Source of the DNA: Lachnospiraceae bacterium JLR.KK002
GTDB lineage: Bacteria > Bacillota > Clostridia > Lachnospirales > Lachnospiraceae
NCBI GenBank assembly: GCA_036941025.1
Contig: JAYMNP010000001.1
Span: 124,001 to 188,000 of the forward strand
Direction: 5' to 3'
Length of the DNA stretch: 64,000 bases
Shown here: positions 33,685 through 41,753 of the stretch, piece by piece
Position numbering within the stretch: the stretch's first letter is position 1
Layout: the number at the start of each line of letters is the position of its first letter
The notes under the pieces: model-generated
Databases searched by the model: none
What the model was told of the DNA's origin: nothing
What the model saw: the letters and a program-made list of their open reading frames with translations, nothing else
Position numbers and translations under genes: made by a program

Positions 33685-34284
33685 ATGAGAAAAACAATTT
33701 TATTTGTAATTTTGCAGCAATATGCAGATTGGGAAGCTGCTTACATTTCATCTGCAATTTCTATGTTAGGGCAAGACAACTATGAGATAAAAACAGTATC
33801 TTTATCAAAAGATTACGTTCAATCAATCGGTGGATTTAAGGTGTTGCCAGACTATGATGTTGCATCTGTTCCGAATGATTATGAAGCTCTTATTCTAATT
33901 GGTGGGATGACGTGGAGAAGCGAAAATACACAACCAATTAAGGTACTGGCAAAGGATTGTTTTCAACGGGGAAAATTGTTATGCGGAATCTGTGACGCTT
34001 CTGCATTTTTGGGTACAGCAGGTATATTGAACCATGTTGCTCATACAAGTAATGATTTGAATGATTTGAAACAATGGGCAGAAACGAATTACACTGGAGA
34101 AACAAATTATATTGCGAAGCAGGCAGTTTGTGATAAAAATGTGATAACGGCTAATGGAACGGCATCTTTAGAATTTGCAAAAGAGATTTTGCGTGCATTA
34201 CATATAACTGATGAAAAAACAATCGCTGATTGGTATAACTTTCACAAATTAGGCTTCTATATCGCTCCAATGCCTAAAATGTAA
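33685..34284 (+). CDS. DJ-1/PfpI-family protein (class I glutamine amidotransferase-like)
   Basis: 199 residues from the ATG at 33685, six bases after AAGGAG. The fold is clear: start TILFVILQQYADWEAAYISS, central LILIGGMTWRSENTQPIKVL, then the nucleophile elbow LLCGICDASAFLGTAGIL with the conserved Cys. Family members act as glyoxalases, deglycases, proteases or stress proteins, so the reaction cannot be named. The first cargo gene of IME B, under the strong promoter at 33607. AT-rich like the two genes after it. Confidence 0.85.
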   Translation: MRKTILFVILQQYADWEAAYISSAISMLGQDNYEIKTVSLSKDYVQSIGGFKVLPDYDVASVPNDYEALILIGGMTWRSENTQPIKVLAKDCFQRGKLLCGICDASAFLGTAGILNHVAHTSNDLNDLKQWAETNYTGETNYIAKQAVCDKNVITANGTASLEFAKEILRALHITDEKTIADWYNFHKLGFYIAPMPKM

Positions 34285-34307
34285 ATTCCAGTTTTAGGGA
34301 GGATTAG

Positions 34308-34757
34308 ATGTTAAAAAGATACAAGTTAAGTTTTGAAATTTGGGGATTGTTGCTATTCTTGATTGTTATGATACCGAATTTTATTTGGTTTGCTATCCCT
34401 GCGCCAAACGATATACTAAGAGCAGAATCAATTACAGAAATGGTCGATACAGTAGCTTCTGTATGTCAAATATTGATGATTGTTTCTATATGTATTTTTA
34501 GAAACAGAGAGAGTAAAAAGTTGTGTATATCCCCTTTTGTTATCATGGTAACAGTTTGCTATTTACTATATGTGGCAAGCTGGATAGCTTACTATAATGG
34601 TATGACAAATGCGATTGTAATATTAGGATTGACTATTCCACCCTGTTTAGCATTTTTGTTTTTTGCGATTGATAGAAAAAATGGTATAGCTTTAATTCCT
34701 ATTTCAATTTTTACAATTTGTCATGTGGTATATGGAGTAGCAAACTTTATAGTTTGA
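34308..34757 (+). CDS. Small four-helix membrane protein
   Basis: 149 residues with GGGAGG upstream. Four hydrophobic segments are evident: WGLLLFLIVMIPNFIWF, VASVCQILMIVSICIF, FVIMVTVCYLLYVASWI and IVILGLTIPPCLAFLFF, with a further one at the C-terminus (ISIFTICHVVYGVANFI). No transporter motif is visible. It lies 23 bases after the DJ-1-like gene in the IME B cargo operon. Function unknown. Confidence 0.7.
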   Translation: MLKRYKLSFEIWGLLLFLIVMIPNFIWFAIPAPNDILRAESITEMVDTVASVCQILMIVSICIFRNRESKKLCISPFVIMVTVCYLLYVASWIAYYNGMTNAIVILGLTIPPCLAFLFFAIDRKNGIALIPISIFTICHVVYGVANFIV

Positions 34758-34820
34758 TAAATTCGAGTTTATCAGGAAGTTACAAGGAACGAAAAGTCTG
34801 AAATTATGAGGATACAAGAG

Positions 34821-35336
34821 ATGGTTATTTTAATTACAGGAGCATCGCATACAGGTAAAACAGCACTTGCTCAAAAGTTACTTGAAAAATATAAATACCC
34901 ATATTTATCAATAGACCATCTAAAAATGGGGTTAATTCGCAGTGGAAATACAGAACTCACACCAATGAGCAGTGAGAAGGATTTAACTGCATATCTATGG
35001 CCTATCGTTCGTGAGATAGTTAAAACGGCTATTGAAAATAAGCAGAATTTAATTGTTGAGGGTTGCTATATTCCGTTTGATTGGAAAAAGGATTTTGTTT
35101 ATGAATATCTCGAAAATATTAAATATTATTGTCTTATAATGAGTGAAGGCTATATTAGAAGTCATTTTGCAGACATAAGAGGATATGCAAACACCATTGA
35201 AAATCGATTAGATGATGAATGCTATACGATGGCGAGTATTTTGGAAGACAATGCAGAAGTATTACGTAATGCACAGAAATATCAATTAAACTACATACTA
35301 TTTGAAGATAAATACGAAGTCAATATTGATTTCTAG
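34821..35336 (+). CDS. P-loop kinase-like protein
   Basis: 171 residues from the ATG at 34821 (GAGG upstream); an ATG at 34806 has no site. Walker A is GASHTGKTALAQKL at the very start, followed by a lid-like region (LSIDHLKMGLIRSGNTELTP) and NLIVEGCYIPFDW, the form of small-molecule kinases such as shikimate, adenylate or antibiotic kinases (AAA_33-like). It would phosphorylate a small substrate using ATP. The substrate is unknown; antibiotic kinases have this build, but no diagnostic motif is seen. Confidence 0.75.
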   Translation: MVILITGASHTGKTALAQKLLEKYKYPYLSIDHLKMGLIRSGNTELTPMSSEKDLTAYLWPIVREIVKTAIENKQNLIVEGCYIPFDWKKDFVYEYLENIKYYCLIMSEGYIRSHFADIRGYANTIENRLDDECYTMASILEDNAEVLRNAQKYQLNYILFEDKYEVNIDF

Positions 35337-35398
35337 CGACAGTTTCCTGTTTGTGAAATTGACGGCAAAACTTAGTGTTGATTTTCTAAGCGAACTCG

Positions 35399-35580
35399 CT
35401 TATAATTTAAACCATAGCATATAGCTATTATCCGCAGTTACAGAGCCAGTGTTATCAACAGCGATAACAAAATGAAAACATTAGCTCATATAGGCAGGAT
35501 AATATGGATATATCAAATAATCAAAAGATTTACATACTCGACAGGGGATAAATCTTAAACAAAATTAGTTAGGAAAAGTC
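35399..35580. repeat. Right end of IME B, copy of the IME A right end
   Basis: About 180 bases nearly the same as 26055-26116 plus 27390-27521. Includes CGATAACA (35462) and TGAAAACA (35473), the A-type arm sites, and the CTTAAACAAAATTAGTTAGG string before the core. No gene is seen in 35337-35720. Confidence 0.75.
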
Positions 35581-35590
35581 GAGTTCGAGT
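35581..35590. repeat. att core between IME B and IME C
   Basis: GAGTTCGAGT with the same preceding AAAAGTC as at 27522. Left end of IME C follows. Confidence 0.75.
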
Positions 35591-35601
35591 AACGGATAAA
35601 A

Positions 35602-35640
35602 TCCCGGAAATGCTGATAAAATGGGCATTTCCGGGAGTGT
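35602..35640. terminator. Terminator near the IME C left end
   Basis: TCCCGGAAATGC pairs perfectly with GCATTTCCGGGA around an 11-base loop, then GTGTTTT. It lies just inside the left end as in A and B. Confidence 0.75.
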
Positions 35641-35651
35641 TTTATGCCGTT

Positions 35652-35670
35652 TGGCTCTAAAATGGCTCTA
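35652..35670. repeat. Arm-site pair, IME C left end
   Basis: TGGCTCTA at 35652 and 35663, 11 bases apart. No matching pair is found at the right end of C. Confidence 0.55.
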
Positions 35671-35720
35671 ATTATTTGAGGAATACTGGATTTTGGGCGG
35701 GTATCATGATACCTGCTTTT

Positions 35721-36188
35721 TTAATACAGAGGAATTTCGCCCTCATAGTTGTCGGCTCTTTCCAACAGGGGACCGGTTGCACCCATTGTAAAAGCTATAT
35801 CACTGCTTCGGATAGACAATAGTTCCATTCCAATCTTCAGATTAAGAAAATCTAATATCTGCTGATTAAGCTGAATTACACCATTCTCTGAAATATTTAC
35901 CCAACAGTATGACCGCCCTTTGTATTTGACAAATTCGCCCTCTGCGGTCTGATAATTCAGTAAAGCCGGATTATCAGTAAGAATGTGTCCTAACTTTGAT
36001 GGTTCTAACAATCCTTTTCTTGTCACACAAAAGCCGCCAGTGACCTTGCTTCCAGTAAAAAGATAGACTTTTCTCTCTGCTGTGGCGTTGTACTCTGTAA
36101 GAGCCTGTGTTGGGAGATGGATTGTCAAGTCATCTCGTATCAGCGATTTTCCGAAAATAAATTTACCGCCTTTATTCATCTGTGGCAT
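35721..36188 (-). CDS. Unrecognised soluble protein of IME C
   Basis: 155 residues with AAGGAG ten bases upstream. Notable segments are KFIFGKSLIRDDLTIHLPTQ, KVYLFTGSKVTGGFCVTRKG, YCWVNISENGVIQLNQQILD and LLSIRSSDIAFTMGATGPLL. The alternation of short strands with Gly turns and the segment 'GVIQLNQQILDFLNLKIGMELL' in character resemble an AbrB/SpoVT-type swapped-hairpin DNA-binding fold, but this is a guess. It is the last gene of the minus-strand operon with the Xre regulator. Function unknown. Confidence 0.6.
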   Translation of the reverse strand: MPQMNKGGKFIFGKSLIRDDLTIHLPTQALTEYNATAERKVYLFTGSKVTGGFCVTRKGLLEPSKLGHILTDNPALLNYQTAEGEFVKYKGRSYCWVNISENGVIQLNQQILDFLNLKIGMELLSIRSSDIAFTMGATGPLLERADNYEGEIPLY

Positions 36189-36207
36189 ATATCATCAACT
36201 CCTTTTC

Positions 36208-36405
36208 TTAAAAAAATTCGGGATAAATATATAGGTGATTTTGTTGAAGCAAAAAATTTAATTCGTTTTGCAAGTGGTGGTATAAACTGCATTGAAGGCT
36301 TGCTTCTTTTATTAGAAAGCCATTACCATAATCAGTGCAGATATTACGGAGCCAAATATTTTTTATTACTTTATCAATTTCTTTTCGGATACTCTTTTTT
36401 ATCAT
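36208..36405 (-). CDS. Short ORF, probably a truncated gene
   Basis: 65 residues with a clear AAGGAG seven bases before the ATG. KEIDKVIKNIWLRNICTDYG and SLQCSLYHHLQNELNFLLQQ look like the first part of longer proteins that continue past YIYPEFF; here a stop follows at once. It sits between the regulator and the unrecognised gene at 35721 in one operon. I take it as the remaining N-terminus of a larger gene, though a real small protein is possible. Confidence 0.45.
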   Translation of the reverse strand: MIKKSIRKEIDKVIKNIWLRNICTDYGNGFLIKEASLQCSLYHHLQNELNFLLQQNHLYIYPEFF

Positions 36406-36437
36406 TGTGTGCTCCTTTTGGTGGATATAGCTTTTGT

Positions 36438-36986
36438 CTATTCATTTTCGGGATATATTTTGACAGAGATACCTCTAACACCTTTTTTCACAATCTTACT
36501 GTCATCAAGAATACTTTGCTTAACGGCGTCTAAATCCTTTGAGAGTGCTTCAATCGCCCGTTGGTGTTCTTCCTCTGACGAGAAGCGTTCCGTATCATTC
36601 AAAAGGTTCTCCTGCAATTCCCTTGCTTTCATATATACGCCCAACTTATGATTGAGCAGGGAGTTCTGAAAGGATATTTTGATTGTAGCGGGATTGAAAC
36701 TTCCGTCCTCGTATCTCTCTGCTTCAAAGTTCATATCTAATTGTTCGTCCATTTTCAAAATTAAAGACAATACATCTGACACTGTTTCTATATCAAAATC
36801 CATGAAAACATTGATACTGATACCCAAAGCATTTGCAATTTTCAGCAGTTGGTCGGGCTTTGGATTGCGGATGCCATACTCATATTTTTTTATTGTGGCG
36901 GAATTGATGCCGGAAAGCTGACCGAGCGTTTCCTGTGATATGCCACGCAAATTCCGAAAGTGTTTAATCTTTTCCCCGGTAGTCAT
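36438..36986 (-). CDS. Xre-family regulator of IME C
   Basis: 182 residues, GGAGG eight bases before the ATG. HTH_3 domain at residues 1-60 (TTGEKIKHFRNLRGISQETL, INSATIKKYEYGIRNPKPDQ). The C-terminus is helical (HQRAIEALSKDLDAVKQSIL). It is only distantly related to the regulators of A and B, yet takes the same place opposite the HTH-integrase operon. Its likely operators are CACA-N2-TGTG palindromes at 37048, 37086 and 37123. Confidence 0.85.
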   Translation of the reverse strand: MTTGEKIKHFRNLRGISQETLGQLSGINSATIKKYEYGIRNPKPDQLLKIANALGISINVFMDFDIETVSDVLSLILKMDEQLDMNFEAERYEDGSFNPATIKISFQNSLLNHKLGVYMKARELQENLLNDTERFSSEEEHQRAIEALSKDLDAVKQSILDDSKIVKKGVRGISVKIYPENE

Positions 36987-37047
36987 GCCAATACCTCCAA
37001 TTTATGTGATTTTCGTAAGTGCTTAGTACAATTCTATCACATCAGGA

Positions 37048-37132
37048 CACATTTGTGTATAAAAAATTAAAATAAATACTTGACGTTCACAAAAGTGTAC
37101 CGTATAATAAAAACATAAAGGTCACATATGTG
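37048..37132 (+). promoter_or_regulatory. xis-int promoter of IME C with three palindromes
   Basis: TTGACG (37080), 17 bases, TATAAT (37103-37108). TTCACAAAAGTGTACC fills the spacer, CACATATGTG lies downstream (37123) and CACATTTGTG upstream (37048). One operator type, three copies, the centre copy inside the promoter. Confidence 0.75.
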
Positions 37133-37165
37133 TACCTAAAATAAAAAAGGAAAGGACAGGACTAT

Positions 37166-37360
37166 ATGGAGAATGGAAAGAAAATGTATGTAACGGCAGA
37201 GGAAGCGGCTGAAATGCTTGGCGTATCAACGGGTTATGCCTACAAGATTATTCGGGGGCTGAATGAGGAACTGAAAGCAAAGGGCTATCGGACAATCTGC
37301 GGCAAAGTCCCGACAAAATACTTTGAAGAAAAATTCTACGGTCTGACCGTAGCCATGTAG
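37166..37360 (+). CDS. Small HTH protein, excisionase-like, IME C
   Basis: 64 residues with AAAGGA upstream. VTAEEAAEMLGVSTGYAYKI and IRGLNEELKAKGYRTICGKV show the same HTH and wing as the proteins at 7490 and 28473. It precedes the integrase by 15 bases and shares its promoter. It should help excision by bending DNA at the ends; this is inferred from place and family likeness. Confidence 0.75.
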   Translation: MENGKKMYVTAEEAAEMLGVSTGYAYKIIRGLNEELKAKGYRTICGKVPTKYFEEKFYGLTVAM

Positions 37361-37375
37361 GAAAGGAGAGATTTT

Positions 37376-38440
37376 ATGTCAGCGACAAGGGACGGAAAGA
37401 TGTGGCGTTGCCAGTTCTATTATAAGGACTGGCAGGGCGTAAGCCACAAGAAGAACAAGAGGGGATTTAAGACAAAAGCGGAAGCGGAACAGTGGGAGCG
37501 TGACTTCCTGCAACAGCAGCAGAGGAATTTAGACATCAATTTTGAAAACTTCGTACAAATCTATTATGAGGATATGGAACACCGTCTGCGTGAAAACACC
37601 ATGCGTACAAAGAAATTCATTATTGATTTGAAAATCATTCCGTATTTCAAGAAAAAGAATATGAATGAGATTAAGGCTTCCGACATTCGGGCTTGGCAAA
37701 ATGCACTGATGAAAAAAGGATATTCGGAAACGTATCTGAAAACAGTCAATAATCAGTTGTCGGCTATTTTCAATTATGCGGTTCGGTACTATGATTTGAA
37801 AGACAATCCATGCAGGAAAGCCGGGAGTATCGGAAAGAGCCATGCAGGGGAAAAGGAGTTTTGGACGAAGCAGGAGTTTAAGCAGTTTCTTGTGACTGTG
37901 GAGAACAAGCCGGAAACAAAAATGGCGTTTCTGCTCCTTTACTGGACGGGAATGAGGATTGGAGAATTACTTGCTCTTACCTACAATGATATTGACTTAG
38001 AGAAGCGCACCATTTCCGTAAACAAGTCTTATCAGCGGATAGAGGGAAGGGATATTATTACACCGCCCAAAACGCCAAAGAGCAAACGTATCATAACGAT
38101 ACCGCCGTTTCTGACAGAAGAATTAAAAGAGTATACTTCGCACTTATACGGAATTATGGCAGACGAAAGAATGTTCCGTTTTACAAAATCCTATATGGAG
38201 CATGAGATTATCAGAGGTATCAAGGCTTCGGGAGTGAAAAGAATACGTTTGCATGATATTCGTCATTCCCACGCTTCGTTACTCGTGGAAATGGGTTTTA
38301 CGCCATTAGCGATTGCGGAACGGTTAGGGCATGAGAAAATCGAAACAACATTAAATACTTATTCACATTTATATCCCAATAAGCAGGGGGAACTTGCAGA
38401 TAAATTGGAGATTGAGAACAGCAGGGAGGAAGAAGAATGA
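37376..38440 (+). CDS. int: Tyrosine integrase of IME C
   Basis: 354 residues. N-terminal arm-binding part (KMWRCQFYYKDWQGVSHKKN), SAM-like domain, catalytic Arg in WTGMRIGELLALTYNDI, His-x-x-Arg in LHDIRHSHASLL, His in LGHEKIETT and Tyr in NTYSHLYPN. It shares the build of the A and B integrases but is the most different of the three, in keeping with its own arm repeats (TGGCTCTA). The last four bases overlap the RHH gene (ATGA). Confidence 0.93.
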   Translation: MSATRDGKMWRCQFYYKDWQGVSHKKNKRGFKTKAEAEQWERDFLQQQQRNLDINFENFVQIYYEDMEHRLRENTMRTKKFIIDLKIIPYFKKKNMNEIKASDIRAWQNALMKKGYSETYLKTVNNQLSAIFNYAVRYYDLKDNPCRKAGSIGKSHAGEKEFWTKQEFKQFLVTVENKPETKMAFLLLYWTGMRIGELLALTYNDIDLEKRTISVNKSYQRIEGRDIITPPKTPKSKRIITIPPFLTEELKEYTSHLYGIMADERMFRFTKSYMEHEIIRGIKASGVKRIRLHDIRHSHASLLVEMGFTPLAIAERLGHEKIETTLNTYSHLYPNKQGELADKLEIENSREEEE

Positions 38441-38826
38441 GTGGAGTGCATAAATACCCGACAATCAGCTTTCGCATTTCACCCAGAGAGAGGGAAGAAA
38501 TCGAAGCAAAGATTTTGGCAAGCGGACTTTCTAAGAAAGATTATTTTGTCCGTTCCTGTATTTATAACCGGGTGTGCGTGGTCGGCAAAAAAGAACTGGT
38601 TTATCAGTTGGTAGAGGAACTAAAGATAATGCAGACCAATATCCGGGAAGTGACGGAACAGTTTGAAAAGACAGATGCAGATTTAACGCCGGAGGGACTG
38701 GAAGATATGCGGAATGACTGTCTTGATATGCTGAAAGCTATCCTGTGGGTATTGGAAGGAGCAAAATATCTGTGGCAGGGTAACATTAGCGGAGAAGAAA
38801 ATAGCCCCGACAGCGGCAACTGTTAG
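38437..38826 (+). CDS. Ribbon-helix-helix mobilization accessory protein, IME C
   Basis: 129 residues, overlapping the integrase stop by four bases. TISFRISPREREEIEAKILA and SGLSKKDYFVRSCIYNRVCV resemble plasmid MobC/relaxosome RHH proteins; the rest is helical (LVYQLVEELKIMQTNIREVT). It is equivalent to the A and B proteins but more diverged. It likely binds near oriT with MobV. Confidence 0.75.
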   Translation: MSGVHKYPTISFRISPREREEIEAKILASGLSKKDYFVRSCIYNRVCVVGKKELVYQLVEELKIMQTNIREVTEQFEKTDADLTPEGLEDMRNDCLDMLKAILWVLEGAKYLWQGNISGEENSPDSGNC

Positions 38827-38836
38827 GGCTGTGATA

Positions 38837-38894
38837 ACTGGAAAACCTCTGTTATCAACCTCACAATACAAGTATAGCAGAGGTTTCTTCCAGT
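38837..38894. repeat. Inverted repeat between the RHH and ATPase genes, IME C
   Basis: ACTGGAAAACCTCTG pairs with CAGAGGTTTCTTCCAGT (small internal loop), separated by 26 bases; GATAAC/GTTATC forms an overlapping alternative. Same place as the 9115 hairpin in IME A, without shared sequence. Confidence 0.55.
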
Positions 38895-38924
38895 GGCAAC
38901 GATTTTTCAGAAATGGAGGGCATT

Positions 38925-39902
38925 ATGGAAGAAACAAAAACAGAATTACAGTTGATTAAGTTGTCAGAAATACAGTCGCAGGAAGTTTCTTGGCTTTGGT
39001 TCCCATTTATTCCTTATGGCAAGCTGACTATTGTTCAAGGCGATCCGGGTGACGGAAAGACAACATTTATTCTGAACATAGCGGCGAAACTGTCTAAGGG
39101 AGAAAGTTTAGACAGTGGAATGAATTTTACAAAGCCTTTGAATGTCATCTATCAGAGTGCGGAGGACGGTCTTGCCGATACAGTCAAGCCCCGGTTAGAA
39201 CAGGCAGGGGCAGACTGTGAGAAGATCTCGGTCATTGATGAAAAGATAAAATCTCTTTCCATGATAAATGAACGCTTGGAAGAAGCTGTTATAAAGACAG
39301 GCGCAAGGCTGTTGATTTTAGACCCGATACAAGCCTATTTGGGCGGCGGCATGGATATGAACCGGGCAAACGAAGCAAGGGATATGACAAAGAAATTAGC
39401 GGCACTTGCAGAGAAATACCAGTGTGCGATTGTCCTTGTCGGTCACATGAATAAAGCGGCGGGAAATAAGGCGGCATACCGGGGAATGGGTTCGATTGAT
39501 TTTTTTGCAGTCGCAAGAAGCGTTCTCTTAGTCGGCAGGGTTGAGGGGGAAGAAAATATAAGGGCTGTGGTGCAGATTAAAAACAACCTTGCGGCGTTCG
39601 GACACCCGAAAGCATTTGCATTGTCGGAGAACGGTTTTCAATGGTTAGGGGATTATGAGATTACCGCTGATGAAGTGTTAGGCGGTATCGCCCCGAAAGC
39701 AAATAAAATGGAGCAGGCGAAAAGGTTACTCCGGGAACTGGCAGAAACAAACAACGCCATGCAAAGCAATGAGATTTTCAATCTTGCAGACGAACAGGGC
39801 ATATCAAAACGGACACTGGAAAATGCGAAGAAAGAATTAGGTGTCCGGGCGAAGCGGATAAACAACACATGGTATTGGGAACTGGATAAAATCAAACACT
39901 GA
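38925..39902 (+). CDS. RepA/RecA-like AAA ATPase of IME C
   Basis: 325 residues from the ATG at 38925 (GGAGGG upstream; an ATG at 38913 lies in front of that site). Walker A GDPGDGKT, Walker B-like ARLLILDPIQAYLG, CAIVLVGHMNK, then a C-terminal HTH-like end (EQGISKRTLENAKKELGVRA). Closely related to the IME A enzyme and different from that of B. A hexameric helicase for element replication or transfer is likely. Confidence 0.82.
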   Translation: MEETKTELQLIKLSEIQSQEVSWLWFPFIPYGKLTIVQGDPGDGKTTFILNIAAKLSKGESLDSGMNFTKPLNVIYQSAEDGLADTVKPRLEQAGADCEKISVIDEKIKSLSMINERLEEAVIKTGARLLILDPIQAYLGGGMDMNRANEARDMTKKLAALAEKYQCAIVLVGHMNKAAGNKAAYRGMGSIDFFAVARSVLLVGRVEGEENIRAVVQIKNNLAAFGHPKAFALSENGFQWLGDYEITADEVLGGIAPKANKMEQAKRLLRELAETNNAMQSNEIFNLADEQGISKRTLENAKKELGVRAKRINNTWYWELDKIKH

Positions 39903-40252
39903 CGAACAGGCAAGGTAACAGCGCAACAATGCAGGGTATTGGAATTTTGCAGTCTTGGAATTGCGTTCTTGAAGATTGCAAGGTTGCAAAGATTATAGAC
40001 ATTGCAATGTTGCGGTGTTGGGAGATAGCCAGAAAGCGGCGGTATTAAGGCGGCGAAAAGCCGCCCCGTCCGTTAGGACGGTATGCTGTCCAACGGACAG
40101 CTAGCCCCCGGCAGGGCGCAAAACCTGCTTGCAGGTTGCATTTTTGATAGGCTTGCCTGTCAAAAGTGCTTTTATTTTACTTTCGGCGAAAGTAACAAAG
40201 CCTATGCGCCGTGTCCGGCGCTGATTACCCGAACAGGGAGAAAGGATATTGT
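39903..40252. promoter_or_regulatory. Origin-like non-coding region upstream of mobV, IME C
   Basis: No gene in 350 bases. The first part has several TTGCAA-type repeats (GATTGCAAGGTTGCAAAGATT, ACATTGCAATGTTGC) like IME A. The second part holds CCGTCCGTTAGGACGG, AACCTGCTTGCAGGTT and TTACTTTC-GGC-GAAAGTAA (40177-40195) followed by AACAAAGCCTA, the block shared with A and B. Likely replication and transfer origins; roles inferred. Confidence 0.5.
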
Positions 40253-41566
40253 TTGAAGCGAACGATTAGTTTTATGACAGGAAAAGGCTCTGTCAATCAT
40301 AACAGCAGAAAATTCCATGCTAAGAACACGGACCCGGAGCGAAGCTGTTTGAATGTGGAATACTGCAACGAAAATGTTAAAGATGTATATCACGAATTAT
40401 TTGATGAAGCACTCGCCCGGTACAATGCGAAGCAGACCAGAAGTGACCGCCGCATTGACGATTATTATGATAAAATCTGTTCCGGCAAGCAGGAGAAACC
40501 ATTCCATGAGATTATCCTGCAAATCGGGGATAAGGACAACATGGGAGCGAAAACGGAGAATGGACAGCTTGCGGAAAAGGTGCTGGACAAATATATGCGG
40601 GACTTCCAACGTAGAAATCCTACATTGAGAGTATTCAGTGCTTATCTCCACATGGACGAAGCTACTCCACATCTCCATATTGATTTTATCCCTTACACGA
40701 CAGGAAGCAAGCGGGGGCTTGATACAAGAGTTTCCTTGAAACAGGCGTTATCTGCTCTCGGATTTAAAGGCGGAACAAGACGGGAAACGGAATTAAATCA
40801 GTGGGTGGCTTATGAGAAAGAACAGCTTGCCGCTATCATGCTGGAACAGGGGCTTGAATGGGAGAAAAAAGGTACACATGAAAAGCATTTATCTGTTCTG
40901 GATTTTGAGAAAAAGGAGCGGGCAAAAGAAGTAGCAGAGTTGGAAGCGAAGAAAGCAGAATTACAAGAAGAAAATGCCACTTTTCAAGAAATTAACGAAG
41001 ATTTGCATGAACAGTTGTTGCAGGTTGATGATGAGATTCATTTCTTGCGGGAAGATTTACAGGAGTCCCGGCAAGAAGCAGAGAAAGCGCAGAAACAGGT
41101 GGATAAATATCAGAAGCGCATGAATGAACTTGCTCCTATGGTAAAGAATATGGAGAAGCTGGCGGCAGATTTTTCTGCAGACCCGGAGCAAACGCTTCCA
41201 GAAGCAGCGGTTATGGAATCTGCAAAGTCGTATCGGGAGAAGAAGGCAAAGCCGCTAATAAAGAAAATCGTACAAGTAATGCGCTCTGTTTATTCGGCGT
41301 ATCTGGATATTTCAAATAAGTTTACAAAGCTGCAAGCGGCTTACAATAGGGAACGGAGCGGAAACGAGCGACTGACAAACAGGCTGGAAGAAGTCTTGGA
41401 GGAAAACCGAGAATTGCGCATAGTGGCGGCAGATTTTGGGCGTGTAAAGGCGGTGGTCGGCTCTGAACAGATAAACGCTGTGATTAACCGAGCAAAGCAG
41501 CAGGAACGGATAGAAGCCGAGCAGAAAAAGGATGTAAGGAGAAAACACAATCGAGAAGTCCGCTGA
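40253..41566 (+). CDS. mobV: MobV-family relaxase (Mob/Pre) of IME C
   Basis: 437 residues from TTG at 40253, six bases after AAAGGA, giving MKRTISFMTGKGSVNHNSRK. Conserved CNENVKDVYHELFDEALARY, the metal site HMDEATPHLHIDFIPY, then a coiled coil of about 200 residues (ELEAKKAELQEENATFQEIN and on), longer than in A and B. It should nick oriT for transfer by a helper. It is clearly diverged from the A/B pair but keeps the same N-terminal domain. Confidence 0.9.
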   Translation: MKRTISFMTGKGSVNHNSRKFHAKNTDPERSCLNVEYCNENVKDVYHELFDEALARYNAKQTRSDRRIDDYYDKICSGKQEKPFHEIILQIGDKDNMGAKTENGQLAEKVLDKYMRDFQRRNPTLRVFSAYLHMDEATPHLHIDFIPYTTGSKRGLDTRVSLKQALSALGFKGGTRRETELNQWVAYEKEQLAAIMLEQGLEWEKKGTHEKHLSVLDFEKKERAKEVAELEAKKAELQEENATFQEINEDLHEQLLQVDDEIHFLREDLQESRQEAEKAQKQVDKYQKRMNELAPMVKNMEKLAADFSADPEQTLPEAAVMESAKSYREKKAKPLIKKIVQVMRSVYSAYLDISNKFTKLQAAYNRERSGNERLTNRLEEVLEENRELRIVAADFGRVKAVVGSEQINAVINRAKQQERIEAEQKKDVRRKHNREVR

Positions 41567-41753
41567 CATGAGGAGGGGCTTAAAGCCCTCTTAGCGCCAT
41601 GAACCGAATCTCCGCCAGTTTTAGTCAAGAACGGCGTAGCTGTTCAGTTTACTGTTGACTGGCTGGTGGGGATTTGATAGTTTTGCTTTACAGTGAAATA
41701 ACAGAGAGATATAATTAAAACAGCTACGTTACGGATTAAAATAGGAGGACAAC

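Larger units (their letters stand above)
27522..35580. mobile_element. IME B
   Basis: 8.06 kb with the same gene order as A: Xre, HTH, integrase, RHH, ATPase, two small ORFs, MobV, TnpV and a cargo of DJ-1-like, membrane and kinase-like proteins. The left end carries TGGCAACG/TGGCAACA arm sites (27593, 27604). The right end carries the A-type CGATAACA/TGAAAACA (35462, 35473). The ends therefore do not match, and the right half, which also resembles A in MobV and TnpV, was probably acquired by recombination. Confidence 0.8.
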
